Positions 43,443 through 51,607 of a DNA stretch of 51,607 nt are shown here, in pieces. The stretch is from Clostridiaceae bacterium. Lineage in GTDB: Bacteria > Bacillota > Clostridia > Oscillospirales > QAMX01. The DNA is taken from assembly GCA_018384365.1 (NCBI GenBank), contig JAHAYX010000020.1:1-51607 (forward strand), in the 5' to 3' direction. The number at the start of each line of letters is the position of its first letter. Positions within the stretch are counted from its first letter, which is position 1. The position numbers and the translations under genes are program-made. The notes under the pieces were generated by a model that did no database searches, was not told where the DNA came from, and was given only the letters and a program-made list of their open reading frames with translations.

Positions 43443-43931
43443 ATGAAAAGGTATGTACATACAATAGACGTGGTGTTCGCGCTGGTGCTGTTCTGCGTCT
43501 TTGCCATGTCGCTGCTTTTGGTGCTGCTGACAGGCGCACAGGCCTATCGCGGCGTGCGGGACAGTATGGAGGAACAGTACGCCGAACGAACCTGTATCCG
43601 TTACATTGCTGCAAAAGTGCGGCATTATGACGAGGCCGGTGCAGTCAGCGTGGGCGAGCTGGACGGCCTGCCGGCGCTTTGTCTGGCGGAGTCGATGGAC
43701 GGCGGCGAGTACGTGACGTATCTCTATTATTATGAAGGCTATATCTGCGAGCTGTTCACAGATCCCATGCTGGGACTGACCGCCGGTGACGGTACACGCA
43801 TTCTGGAGGCCGGGAACCTGACGTTCACGCAGCCTATGGAGCGCCTGCTCTGCGTGACCTGTACCGATACGGACGGGGATGCGGCCCGCATACTGCTCAG
43901 CCTTCGAAGCGGAGGGAGGACTGTTTCATGA
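43443..43931 (+). CDS. DUF4860-like membrane-anchored protein
   Basis: 162 residues with an N-terminal membrane segment (about 10-31, VVFALVLFCVFAMSLLLVLL) and an outside domain. It looks like the DUF4860 family that accompanies PilT/GspF genes in Clostridia; function unknown, probably a minor pilin-like part. No canonical prepilin cleavage site. The stop overlaps the next start (ATGA). Confidence 0.7.
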   Translation: MKRYVHTIDVVFALVLFCVFAMSLLLVLLTGAQAYRGVRDSMEEQYAERTCIRYIAAKVRHYDEAGAVSVGELDGLPALCLAESMDGGEYVTYLYYYEGYICELFTDPMLGLTAGDGTRILEAGNLTFTQPMERLLCVTCTDTDGDAARILLSLRSGGRTVS

Positions 43932-44347
43932 ACAGACGCAGTGCCAATTCCGGCATCTTCCTCATTGAACTGGTTATTGCCATTCTGGTTTTCGCGGTGT
44001 GTGCGGCGGTGTGTATGCGCGTTTTCGCAGACGCACGGCTGATGACGCAGGAAAGTCTGGAACTCAGCCGCGGCGTCATGGAAGCGGAGTCTGCCGCGGA
44101 GTGCTATAAGGCGGCGAACGGGGATCTCGCCGGGACGGCGGCGCTTTACGGCGGCACGCTGACGGATCCGCACACGCTGACGGTGTCCTTTGATAAGGGT
44201 TGGACCTTCACGGAAGAAGATGCGCGCTATCTTTTGACCATCGAGGCCGGAGAAAACGGCTATGCGCAGATCCGTGTGTCGGCTGTGCCGTCTGCCGGCG
44301 GAGAAGCCCGATCGATCTTTTCGATCACAGTAAAGGCGGTGGTGTGA
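43928..44347 (+). CDS. Pseudopilin-like protein with prepilin N-terminus
   Basis: 139 residues. The N-terminus RRSANSGIFLIELVIAILVF has the prepilin pattern: basic leader, Gly9, then Ile at +1, Glu at +5 and a hydrophobic helix. It is the only clear prepilin-peptidase substrate in the locus. The rest is a short outside domain. It overlaps the previous gene and sits 1 bp before the next, so subunits would be made together. No prepilin peptidase gene is in the window. Confidence 0.75.
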   Translation: MNRRSANSGIFLIELVIAILVFAVCAAVCMRVFADARLMTQESLELSRGVMEAESAAECYKAANGDLAGTAALYGGTLTDPHTLTVSFDKGWTFTEEDARYLLTIEAGENGYAQIRVSAVPSAGGEARSIFSITVKAVV

Positions 44348-44348
44348 C

Positions 44349-44756
44349 ATGGCGACCCGGAAAAGTGCGCCGATCAATGTCGGCACGTCTTCGATCATGA
44401 TGCTCTTTGCGGTTCTGTGCCTGACGGTGTTTTCTGTGCTGTCGCTTGTTTCCGCACGCTCACAGGCCTCGCTCGCACGGAAATCGGCGGATGCCGTCAG
44501 CGCATACTATGCGGCGGATACCCGCGCCGCCGGGATTTACGAGGAACTGCGCGCGGGCGGCCTGCCGGAAACGGTGACGGTCAGCGAATATCCGGACGGT
44601 ACCTATTATGCGTACGAGGTGCCGGTGGATGAAAACCAGGTGCTCTCGGTCCTGGTATGCCAGACGGGGGAGGAATTTGAAATCCTCTCGTGGAAGGTGA
44701 CTTCCACGGCGGACTGGAGCGCCGACGGGCAGATCAATGTATGGGACGGAAATTAA
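44349..44756 (+). CDS. Small membrane-anchored protein of the pilus-like locus
   Basis: 135 residues: a short basic N-terminus, one hydrophobic helix (about 14-35, SIMMLFAVLCLTVFSVLSLV), a helical AxxARKSADAVSAYYAADTRA segment and a beta-rich end. The layout recalls PilX-type minor pilins, but there is no cleavage site. No named family recognised. Confidence 0.65.
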   Translation: MATRKSAPINVGTSSIMMLFAVLCLTVFSVLSLVSARSQASLARKSADAVSAYYAADTRAAGIYEELRAGGLPETVTVSEYPDGTYYAYEVPVDENQVLSVLVCQTGEEFEILSWKVTSTADWSADGQINVWDGN

Positions 44757-44762
44757 GGAATT

Positions 44763-45830
44763 ATGGAAAATCTGAAGGAAGTATTGGAAAAAGCGGTGAA
44801 ATCCGGCGCGTCGGACGTGTTTATTATCACGGGCGCACCGCTTTCCTATAAGTTAAACGGTCATATCCTCCCGCAGTACGAGGAAAAGGTTTCTCCGGAA
44901 ACTTCCGACGCTGTCATACGCCAGATTTATGAGCTGGCAGGCCGTCCGATGGACCGCCTGCTGGAGCAGGGTGACGATGATTTCGCGTTTGCGCTGCCGG
45001 GTGTCTCCCGTTTCCGCGCAAGCACGTATAAACAGCGCGGAACGCTGGCCGCAGTCATACGCATTATCACGTTTGGCATTCCGGATTACCGGGAACTGGG
45101 TATACCGGAAGAAGTGATGCGTGTTTCGGAACGCACGAAGGGTCTGGTGCTGGTGACCGGGCCTGCCGGCGGCGGAAAATCCACAACACTGGCCTGTATG
45201 ATCGACCGGATCAACGAAACGCGGGAAGGACACATCATCACGCTGGAGGAACCGATTGAATTCCTGCACCGCAATAAAAAAAGCGTGATCAGTCAGCGCG
45301 AAGTGGAACTGGATACACAAAATTATGTGACGGCGCTGCGCGCCTGTCTCCGTCAGGCGCCGGATGTGATCCTGTTGGGCGAAATGCGCGATCTGGAGAC
45401 CATTCAGACGGCCATGACGGCTGCCGAAACCGGCCATTTGGTGATTTCCACGCTGCATACTGTCGGCGCAGCCAATACGATCGACCGTATTGTGGACGTT
45501 TTCCCACCGGAACAGCAGCAGCAGATCAAAATTCAGCTGGCCATGCTGCTGCAGTCCGTTGTGTCCCAGCAACTGATCCCGACGGTGAAGGGCGGCTTGG
45601 TTCCGGCCTTTGAGATTATGCATGTGACAAGCGCTGTACGCACCATGATCCGCGAGGGGAAAGTACATCAGATTGACACGGTGATCGCGTCTTCTGCTGC
45701 GGCAGGTATGGTGGGAATGGATGCAAGCCTGCTGGATCTGTACCATAAGGGTGTGATTTCGGAAGAAATGGCAATCCGCTATTCAGTCAATACGGACCTG
45801 GTGGCAAAACGTGTGAAGGGAGTCCGATGA
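44763..45830 (+). CDS. pilT: PilT-type secretion/retraction ATPase
   Basis: 355 residues. Walker A VTGPAGGGKSTT (about 131-142), Asp box and LLGEMRD Walker B with Glu207, and the His box TAAETGHLVISTLHT. AVRTMIREGK (291-300) corresponds to the AIRNLIRE motif that marks PilT retraction ATPases rather than PilB extension ATPases. In a classic pilus PilT takes the fibre apart; here it is the only motor in the locus and would have to drive both directions, as shown for some single-motor pili. It lies 6 bp after the last small protein and 4 bp before the sortase. Confidence 0.92.
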   Translation: MENLKEVLEKAVKSGASDVFIITGAPLSYKLNGHILPQYEEKVSPETSDAVIRQIYELAGRPMDRLLEQGDDDFAFALPGVSRFRASTYKQRGTLAAVIRIITFGIPDYRELGIPEEVMRVSERTKGLVLVTGPAGGGKSTTLACMIDRINETREGHIITLEEPIEFLHRNKKSVISQREVELDTQNYVTALRACLRQAPDVILLGEMRDLETIQTAMTAAETGHLVISTLHTVGAANTIDRIVDVFPPEQQQQIKIQLAMLLQSVVSQQLIPTVKGGLVPAFEIMHVTSAVRTMIREGKVHQIDTVIASSAAAGMVGMDASLLDLYHKGVISEEMAIRYSVNTDLVAKRVKGVR

Positions 45831-45834
45831 ATCC

Positions 45835-46680
45835 ATGAAACGGAAGAAATGGATACGTCCTGTGCTGATCGTATTGCTTTTGGGCGTCATGGTGTTTTGC
45901 ATTGTCCGGATACTTTCCGTCAAACGGGAATATGACACGGGTGAGGCCATCTACGGCGCGGCGCTGGACGAATTTGTGGCAAACCCGGAGGGGACAATGC
46001 CGCTTCCGGATACGGAGGAACCGCCGGAGACTTCCGAAGATACGGAGGCAAATACAGATGTAGACGATGTGCCTGTGCAGGAAGAACCCAAAGAAGACTA
46101 TCCGGACCTCGGCATTGATTTTGACAAGCTTCGCCAGGTGAACGAGGATATCATCGGCTGGATCTGGATTCCGGATACGCGCATCAACTATCCGCTCCTG
46201 CAGGGAAAGGACAATTCCACCTATTTGCGCACGGCATATAACCTGCAGCCGAGCCGGTATGGCAGTGCTTTCCTGGATTACCGCAATCATCCGGACTTTA
46301 CGGATACGAATACTATTATTTACGGCCACAATATGCGCAACGACGCTATGTTTGGTACGCTGTCGAATTTTGCGGATCCGGAATTTGCCGAAAACCACAC
46401 GGACCTGTACATCTATACGCCGGACGCCACATACCACTATGAAATCTTTTCGGCGTACACGGCCAAAACCTATGAATTCCCCTATGTAATCAATTTTGAG
46501 TATGAAAAGAGCCACGAGGAGTTTTTACAGTTCATCGTGGAGGAATCCGTATCGCTCCGGCGGGAGGAACCGCTGACGATGGACGACCGGATTGTCACGC
46601 TTTCCACCTGCCTCAGCACAAGCTCGTACTATAAGCGCTTTGTTGTGCACGGCGTGCTGGTGTCCAGCAGTCTGGACTAA
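45835..46680 (+). CDS. srtB: Class B sortase
   Basis: 281 residues: N-terminal membrane anchor (about 8-28), an acidic spacer (45-90), then the SrtB catalytic domain with His165 (IIYGHNM), Cys259 (LSTCL) and Arg268 (YKRFVVHG). Class B sortases attach proteins to peptidoglycan or polymerise pili. No protein with a C-terminal sorting signal is encoded in this window, so its substrate is elsewhere or non-standard. Last gene of the locus. Confidence 0.93.
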   Translation: MKRKKWIRPVLIVLLLGVMVFCIVRILSVKREYDTGEAIYGAALDEFVANPEGTMPLPDTEEPPETSEDTEANTDVDDVPVQEEPKEDYPDLGIDFDKLRQVNEDIIGWIWIPDTRINYPLLQGKDNSTYLRTAYNLQPSRYGSAFLDYRNHPDFTDTNTIIYGHNMRNDAMFGTLSNFADPEFAENHTDLYIYTPDATYHYEIFSAYTAKTYEFPYVINFEYEKSHEEFLQFIVEESVSLRREEPLTMDDRIVTLSTCLSTSSYYKRFVVHGVLVSSSLD

Positions 46681-46702
46681 AAGGCAACCGAGTACGGCGC
46701 AG

Positions 46703-46741
46703 AAAAAAACGTCCGCCGCACGATGTTTCGTCGTGCGGCGG
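46703..46741. terminator. Terminator between srtB and the DUF362 gene
   Basis: An 11-bp GC-rich stem (46713-46723 with 46731-46741), with A7 on the left that gives a T-tract on the minus strand. Confidence 0.8.
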
Positions 46742-46749
46742 TTTGTATT

Positions 46750-47877
46750 TTAGTGGATCAAACGGGAAATCGGCGTTGTTTTCACGGAAATGGCCTCTTT
46801 CGGGCACATTTCCTGACAGCAGAAGCAGCGGATGCATTTGTGCAGGTCAAATTTCGGCACATCCTTCATGCGGATGGCGTGCGCCGGACAGTTGCGCGCG
46901 CACAGGCCGCAGCCGACGCAGCCGCGTGTGTTCACGTGCGGACGGCGCATGAGCAAACTGCGCACCAGCTGCATGAGTACGCTGTCCTCCCGGCCGCCGA
47001 ACTGCACGCCACCGATCGGCAGATTTTGAAAATCCTCCATCCGGAAGCTCTCGGCATCGCCGGAAATCTCGATTTCACCGATTTCCTCCGGCGCAAGACC
47101 CCGCTCGTGCGCGGCGTGAATGAGCGGCATTTCGGCGGGCGTCAGACCCATGATGTGCGCCATCACGACGTCCGCGTGATAGACACTGTCCGACGCAATC
47201 AGGCAGCCAACCTGACGCACTGTACCGGCGGACGGCCCGTTTCCCTCCATGCCGTCAACGCCGTCAATGATGGCAAGGCGCGGCCGGATGAATTCGTTCA
47301 GGTCAAGCAGCATATTGCAGAAATCCGGCACCTGCGGATACAGCGCATGGAACTCCGGCTTCATCAGACCCGGCACGATGCCGAACTGGTTTTTCACGGC
47401 GCCCGTCATGCCCAGCATGGCGTGCGTTTTCAGCTTTGCACAGGTGATGATGGCGTCGCAGTCCGCGAGCCAGCCGGTATACGTTACTTTTTTCAGCAGA
47501 CAGCCTTCCGGGAACTCCGCTTCCTCCGTGCGCGTATCAAAATTGAGCTTCGCACCGGCTTTTTCGGCAAGGGCAAGGCCCGCCGGCCCGTAAAGCGAGC
47601 GCAGATATGCGGCGGAAAACGGTCCGCCGGGACTGTCGCCGATGACGGCCTCTGCGCCGCGCTCCGTGATCAGCTGCGCAAGCGCGGCAAGAAGGACTGG
47701 GTGCGTCGTGGCGGCGGCATGGTAGTTTTTCAGCGTGACCAGGTTCATTTTGATGCCGATCCGCATACCCGGCTGAATGAAATCCAGCCCGCCGAGCGGG
47801 GCAAGCGCCTGGATCAGCGCCTGACGGACTTCGGCGGCATCATAGGTACGGCATGGTGTGACACTGACTTTTGACAT
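46750..47877 (-). CDS. DUF362 protein with two 4Fe-4S ferredoxin motifs
   Basis: 375 residues. The N-terminal DUF362 domain has GMRIGIKMNLVTLKN, AVIGDSPGGPFS and CAKLKTHAMLGMTGAVKNQFG; the C-terminus has CVGCGLCARNCP and CIRCFCCQEMCP for two [4Fe-4S] clusters. Common in anaerobes, role unclear, probably electron transfer or a maturation function. The start at 47877 has AAGGAG 5 nt upstream; the open frame reaches far further only because it reads through the T-box region. Confidence 0.88.
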   Translation of the reverse strand: MSKVSVTPCRTYDAAEVRQALIQALAPLGGLDFIQPGMRIGIKMNLVTLKNYHAAATTHPVLLAALAQLITERGAEAVIGDSPGGPFSAAYLRSLYGPAGLALAEKAGAKLNFDTRTEEAEFPEGCLLKKVTYTGWLADCDAIITCAKLKTHAMLGMTGAVKNQFGIVPGLMKPEFHALYPQVPDFCNMLLDLNEFIRPRLAIIDGVDGMEGNGPSAGTVRQVGCLIASDSVYHADVVMAHIMGLTPAEMPLIHAAHERGLAPEEIGEIEISGDAESFRMEDFQNLPIGGVQFGGREDSVLMQLVRSLLMRRPHVNTRGCVGCGLCARNCPAHAIRMKDVPKFDLHKCIRCFCCQEMCPKEAISVKTTPISRLIH

Positions 47878-47944
47878 GACGGCTCCTTTATCAAATCCGG
47901 AAAATGTGGCCGCCGGCAGCGTCCTGCGGGCGGCAATTTCCCTT

Positions 47945-47973
47945 ATTATAGAATGTTTTTGACGAAACCGCAA
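47945..47973 (-). promoter_or_regulatory. Sigma-A promoter of the DUF362 gene
   Basis: Minus strand TTGCGG (47973-47968), 17 bp, TATAAT (47950-47945). Confidence 0.75.
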
Positions 47974-48015
47974 GAAATCCCGATAAAAATTTGCAGAAAC
48001 TGTGCGGATATCCCC

Positions 48016-48044
48016 TTGACAATCCGGGGAGACTTGCATATAAT
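48016..48044 (+). promoter_or_regulatory. Sigma-A promoter of the valS unit
   Basis: TTGACA (48016-48021), 17 bp, TATAAT (48039-48044): full consensus. Confidence 0.9.
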
Positions 48045-48050
48045 ATAGAA

Positions 48051-48317
48051 AACTGAATGAGCAAAGGCGCTGATGAGGAGGAGTAACGTTCTCTGGAAGC
48101 CGAGAGAGGGGCCGGTTGGTGTAAGACCCCGCGAAGGAGAATGCGAAGGTAGCCTCGGAGCCGCAGACCGAAAGCAATTGCAAGTAGACTCTGCCGGGAG
48201 CCCGCCGTTATTGGGGCAGAAGTATGTCAGTACTTCGTAAGAGTGGGACGCACAGCGTCCAAATCAGGTGGTACCGCGAAGAATGCCTTCGCCCTGTTGT
48301 CAGGGCGAAGGTTTTTT
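48051..48317 (+). ncRNA. T-box leader, specifier GUA (valine)
   Basis: Stem I elements GAGAGG and GGTTGGTGTAAG, specifier loop GAAG-GUA-G with GUA at 48149-48151, conserved AGGTGGTACCGCG (48266-48278), and a terminator of 11 bp (48286-48296 with 48301-48311) with six T. The specifier agrees with the downstream valS. It would release transcription when tRNA-Val is uncharged. Confidence 0.95.
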
Positions 48318-48370
48318 GTTTCGCCTTCCGCAGCGCTCATGAAATCTCCGGCGAAAGGAGCAGCCAGACC

Positions 48371-48931
48371 ATGAACTATCCCGCCAAAACAATCCGATTG
48401 CGCGACGGCAGAACCTGTACCCTGCGTATTCCCTGCGCCGCAGATGCCGATGCGATGATAGCATACCTGCGCACCATTGCGTCGGAAACAGAGTATATCC
48501 TGTGGTCGCCGCAGGAACCATTTCCCACGGTTGAGCGGGAAATCGCTTATATTGAGAGTCTGGTCAATTCACCGCAGGCGCTCTGCCTGCTTGCGGATGT
48601 GGAGGGCGAGGTCGCAGGAAACTGCCAGATCAGTTTCAATGCGAAACAGAAGATTGCGCACCGCTCCAGCATTGCCATTGCCTTGCAGCAGAAATTCTGG
48701 GGACTTGGCATCGGCAGCGCGTTGCTGCGGGAACTGCTTGACGAGGCGGAACGCCGCGGCGTACGCCAGACGGAGCTGGATGTGGTCGCGGAAAATGTCC
48801 GCGCACGTGCGCTGTATGAAAAAATGGGGTTTGAAGCGGTCGCAGTATTGCCCGCTGCCATCCGCTTTACGGACGGAACCCTGCACGACGAACTTCATAT
48901 GATACGAATCAACACGAAAAAGGAGAACTGA
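48371..48931 (+). CDS. GNAT-family N-acetyltransferase in the valS operon
   Basis: 186 residues of the GNAT fold: a [18 protein letters not shown] start, [24 protein letters not shown] acetyl-CoA loop region and [19 protein letters not shown]. Substrate unknown. It lies between the Val T-box and valS, only 2 bp before valS, so it is made under valine control. AAAGGAG lies 10 nt before the start, a rather long gap. Confidence 0.88.
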   Translation: MNYPAKTIRLRDGRTCTLRIPCAADADAMIAYLRTIASETEYILWSPQEPFPTVEREIAYIESLVNSPQALCLLADVEGEVAGNCQISFNAKQKIAHRSSIAIALQQKFWGLGIGSALLRELLDEAERRGVRQTELDVVAENVRARALYEKMGFEAVAVLPAAIRFTDGTLHDELHMIRINTKKEN

Positions 48932-48933
48932 CC

Positions 48934-51558
48934 ATGAAAGAACTGCCGAAGATTTACGATCCGAAGCAAACGGAAAAGCGCCTTTATAAAACCTGGGAAG
49001 AAAACGGCTATTTCAATGCCGAGATCGACCCGAATAAAAAACCGTTCACGATCGTGATCCCGCCACCCAACGTCACGGGCCAGCTTCACATGGGTCACGC
49101 GTTTGACGAAACCCTGCAGGACATCCTGATCCGCACGAAGCGTATGCAGGGCTATGCCACGCTGTGGATGCCCGGTACGGACCATGCAGGCATCGCTACA
49201 CAGATCAAGGTGGAAGCGGAGCTGCGCAAGGAAGGCAAGACCCGCTATGACCTCGGGCGTGAAAAATTCCTCGAAAAAGTGTGGGAGTGGAAGGAACTTT
49301 ACGGCAACCGCATCATTGAGCAGCTGAAAACGCTGGGTTCTTCCTGCGACTGGCGCCGCGAGCGCTTCACTATGGATGAGGGACTTTCCCGCGCCGTGCG
49401 CGAGGTGTTCGTCAATCTCTATGAAAAAGGTCTGATCTACAAGGGCAACCGGATTATCAACTGGTGCCCGAAGTGCACCACGGCGCTTTCCGACGCCGAG
49501 GTGGAATATACCGAGCAGCCCGGCCACTTCTGGCACATCCGCTATCCGGTAAAGGGCAGCAAAGGCGAATATGTTATTATTGCGACGACCCGTCCGGAAA
49601 CCATGCTGGGCGATACCGCCGTGGCTGTCAACCCGGAGGACGAGCGCTATACGCACTTGGTCGGCAAGACGCTGATCCTGCCGCTGGTGGGCCGCGAAAT
49701 CCCGGTGATTGCAGACGAATACGTGGAAAAGGACTTTGGAACCGGCTGCGTGAAGATCACGCCGTGCCATGATCCGAATGACTTTGAAGTGGGCAAGCGC
49801 CACAATCTCGAAGAAATCCTGATCCTCGACGGCGATGCCAAAATCATCAACGGCGGCAAATATAACGGCATGGACCGTTATGAGGCGAGAAAGGCCATCG
49901 TGGCTGATCTGGAGGAGCAGGGTTTCCTCGTGAAGATCGAGGATCATGTGCACAATGTCGGCCAGTGCTACCGCTGCGGCACGACGGTGGAGCCGATCAC
50001 CTCCGCACAGTGGCTCGTGAAGATGGGCCCGCTCACCGGCCCGGCCATTAAGGTGGTTGAGGACGGCGAACTGAAGTTTGTGCCGGAACGCTTTGCAAAG
50101 AACTATATCCGCTGGATGGAAAACCTGCACGACTGGTGCATTTCCCGTCAGCTCTGGTGGGGCCACCGCATTCCTGCCTGGTATTGCGATGACTGCGGCG
50201 AAATGACCGTTTCCCGCACGGATATCGACACCTGCCCGAAGTGCGGCTCGAAGCATATCCACCAGGACGAGGATGTGCTGGATACCTGGTTCTCCTCCGC
50301 GCTCTGGCCGTTTTCCACGCTTGGCTGGCCGGACAAAACGCCGGAACTGGACTATTTTTACCCGACAAGCGTGCTTGTCACGGGGTATGATATCATCACC
50401 TTCTGGGTGTCCCGTATGATTTTCTCCGGCATGGAGCAGATGAAGCAGCGGCCCTTTGATACGGTGCTGATCCACGGCTTGGTGCGCGACAGCCAGGGCC
50501 GCAAAATGTCCAAATCGCTTGGCAACGGTATTGATCCGCTGGAGATCATCGACCAGTACGGCGCGGACGCACTGCGTTTCTCGCTGGTTACGGGCAACAG
50601 CCCCGGAAACGATATGCGTTTCTACACGGAACGCGTGGAGGCCAACCGGAATTTCGCCAATAAGATCTGGAACGCCGCGCGCTTTGTGCTGATGAATCTG
50701 GAAGTGGACGATCTGACACTGCCGGAGCATCTGGAACTGGAGGATCGCTGGATCCTTTCCAAGTACAACACGCTTGTGCGTGAAGTGACGAATAATATTG
50801 ACGCCTTTGAGCTTGGCGTTGCGGCCGGCAACCTCTATGATTTCATCTGGGACAGCTATTGCGACTGGTACATCGAGCTGACCAAGACCCGTCTGAACAA
50901 CCGCGAGGATGCCGCAGCCCGCGAGGGTGCACAGCGCGTTCTGGCTTATGTCCTGTCCAATACCCTGAAGCTGCTGCATCCTTTCATGCCGTTCATCACG
51001 GAGGAAATCTGGCAGGCGCTGCCGCATGAGGGCGAAAGCGTCATGATTTCTCCGTGGCCGGAGTACCGCGAGGATCTTGACTTCTCGGCTGACGAGTCCG
51101 AGATGGAAACGATCATGTCTGCAATCCGCGCGATTCGTAACCGCCGCGCGGAGATGGGCGTTCCGCCGTCCCGTCGTGCCCGCCTGACAATTGCAACGGC
51201 ACAGCCGGACATTTTCCGCGCAGGCAGTGCGTATATCATGCGTCTGGCTTCCGCAAGCGAGTTGGAAATCGTTGAAAAGGCACCGGAAAACACCGACGGC
51301 GAAGTGATTATTGTCACGGATGCCGCGACGATGTATCTGCCGCTGCGTGAACTGGTGGATATCGAAGCGGAACTTGCCCGCTTGGCGAAGGAACGCAAGA
51401 ATGCGGAAACGGATCTGGCCCGCACGGAAGGAAAGCTGGCAAACGAGGGCTTTACCTCAAAGGCACCGGCCAACATCGTCGAGCAGGAGCGCCGTAAAGC
51501 AGAGCGTCTGCGTGAGCTGATCCATAAAATTGATGAGAGCGTGAAAGCGCTTGGTTAA
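48934..51558 (+). CDS. valS: Valyl-tRNA synthetase
   Basis: Charges tRNA-Val. 874 residues of class [16 protein letters not shown] with the HIGH-type motif HMGH (52-55), an editing domain with [19 protein letters not shown], the [11 protein letters not shown] motif (KMSKS 524-528), an anticodon-binding domain, and a C-terminal coiled coil (about 800-874) typical for ValS. The editing and catalytic parts look intact. Translation is probably coupled to the GNAT gene. Confidence 0.97.
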   Translation: MKELPKIYDPKQTEKRLYKTWEENGYFNAEIDPNKKPFTIVIPPPNVTGQLHMGHAFDETLQDILIRTKRMQGYATLWMPGTDHAGIATQIKVEAELRKEGKTRYDLGREKFLEKVWEWKELYGNRIIEQLKTLGSSCDWRRERFTMDEGLSRAVREVFVNLYEKGLIYKGNRIINWCPKCTTALSDAEVEYTEQPGHFWHIRYPVKGSKGEYVIIATTRPETMLGDTAVAVNPEDERYTHLVGKTLILPLVGREIPVIADEYVEKDFGTGCVKITPCHDPNDFEVGKRHNLEEILILDGDAKIINGGKYNGMDRYEARKAIVADLEEQGFLVKIEDHVHNVGQCYRCGTTVEPITSAQWLVKMGPLTGPAIKVVEDGELKFVPERFAKNYIRWMENLHDWCISRQLWWGHRIPAWYCDDCGEMTVSRTDIDTCPKCGSKHIHQDEDVLDTWFSSALWPFSTLGWPDKTPELDYFYPTSVLVTGYDIITFWVSRMIFSGMEQMKQRPFDTVLIHGLVRDSQGRKMSKSLGNGIDPLEIIDQYGADALRFSLVTGNSPGNDMRFYTERVEANRNFANKIWNAARFVLMNLEVDDLTLPEHLELEDRWILSKYNTLVREVTNNIDAFELGVAAGNLYDFIWDSYCDWYIELTKTRLNNREDAAAREGAQRVLAYVLSNTLKLLHPFMPFITEEIWQALPHEGESVMISPWPEYREDLDFSADESEMETIMSAIRAIRNRRAEMGVPPSRRARLTIATAQPDIFRAGSAYIMRLASASELEIVEKAPENTDGEVIIVTDAATMYLPLRELVDIEAELARLAKERKNAETDLARTEGKLANEGFTSKAPANIVEQERRKAERLRELIHKIDESVKALG

Positions 51559-51570
51559 AAAGCGTGATTC

Positions 51571-51601
51571 GATATGGGCGCGCCTGACGTGCGCCCATAT
51601 C
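51571..51601 (+). terminator. Hairpin after valS
   Basis: GATATGGGCGC (51571-51581) and GCGCCCATATC (51591-51601), 9-nt loop. The window ends 6 bp later, so a T-tract cannot be seen. Confidence 0.55.
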
Positions 51602-51607
51602 CCTTAC

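Noticed and set aside
39355-46680. Sortase substrate with LPxTG/NPxTN sorting signal
   Set aside because: No protein in the region ends with a sorting motif, hydrophobic stretch and basic tail.
48895-51027. 710-codon open frame antisense to valS
   Set aside because: It mirrors the highly conserved valS codons, is rich in His/Arg/Gly as GC-biased antisense frames are, and has no ribosome site or recognisable domain.
1-51607. tRNA, rRNA or CRISPR array
   Set aside because: No cloverleaf, rRNA signature or regularly spaced repeat was recognised when reading through the window.

Overview
The window looks like the chromosome of an endospore-forming, anaerobic Firmicute of the Clostridia, probably an Oscillospiraceae-type gut bacterium. 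The evidence is a Spo0A master regulator, SpoIID, LexA, the WalRK/YycHI cell-wall circuit, two T-box leaders, a PyrK/PyrD-type pyrimidine pathway, moderately high GC and consensus sigma-A promoters with 17-18 bp spacers. No rRNA, tRNA or CRISPR array was seen.

Region 1 (1 to about 3.5 kb) is lower in GC and looks like the right end of an integrated mobile element: the start of a LytTR regulator running off the left edge, several hairpins, a sigma-like HTH protein, tiny ORFs and a large serine recombinase. It ends just upstream of spo0A (3823-4593).

Region 2 (4.7-11.5 kb) holds a T-box leader whose specifier reads ACC (Thr) in front of an acyl-CoA ligase, acpP in convergent orientation, lexA with an SOS box on its promoter, an odd P-loop ORF, a long-form PRPP synthetase and ilvE. 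Region 3 (11.5-19.5 kb) is one transcription unit: Nudix, walR, walK, yycH, yycI, an ABC-F ATPase and a GNAT.

Region 4 (19.5-30.6 kb, minus strand) has a P-loop kinase-like gene and a complete nine-gene UMP operon, pyrC-carA-carB-pyrK-pyrD-pyrF-pyrE-pyrB-pyrI, with a near-perfect promoter and almost no leader. Region 5 (30.7-39.1 kb) holds a MATE transporter, a polysaccharide deacetylase, citrate synthase, spoIID, an aldo/keto reductase fused to ferredoxin cysteines, an unknown gene and a BTAD-type regulator with a degenerate GGDEF-like tail.

Region 6 (39.3-46.7 kb) is the most unusual part: two paralogous secreted transglutaminase-like proteins, then a tight operon of a PilC/GspF membrane protein, four small membrane-anchored or pseudopilin-like proteins, a PilT-type ATPase and a class B sortase. 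No PilB, major pilin or prepilin peptidase lies in the window. Region 7 (46.7-51.6 kb) has a DUF362 ferredoxin protein and a Val T-box leader serving a GNAT gene and valS.
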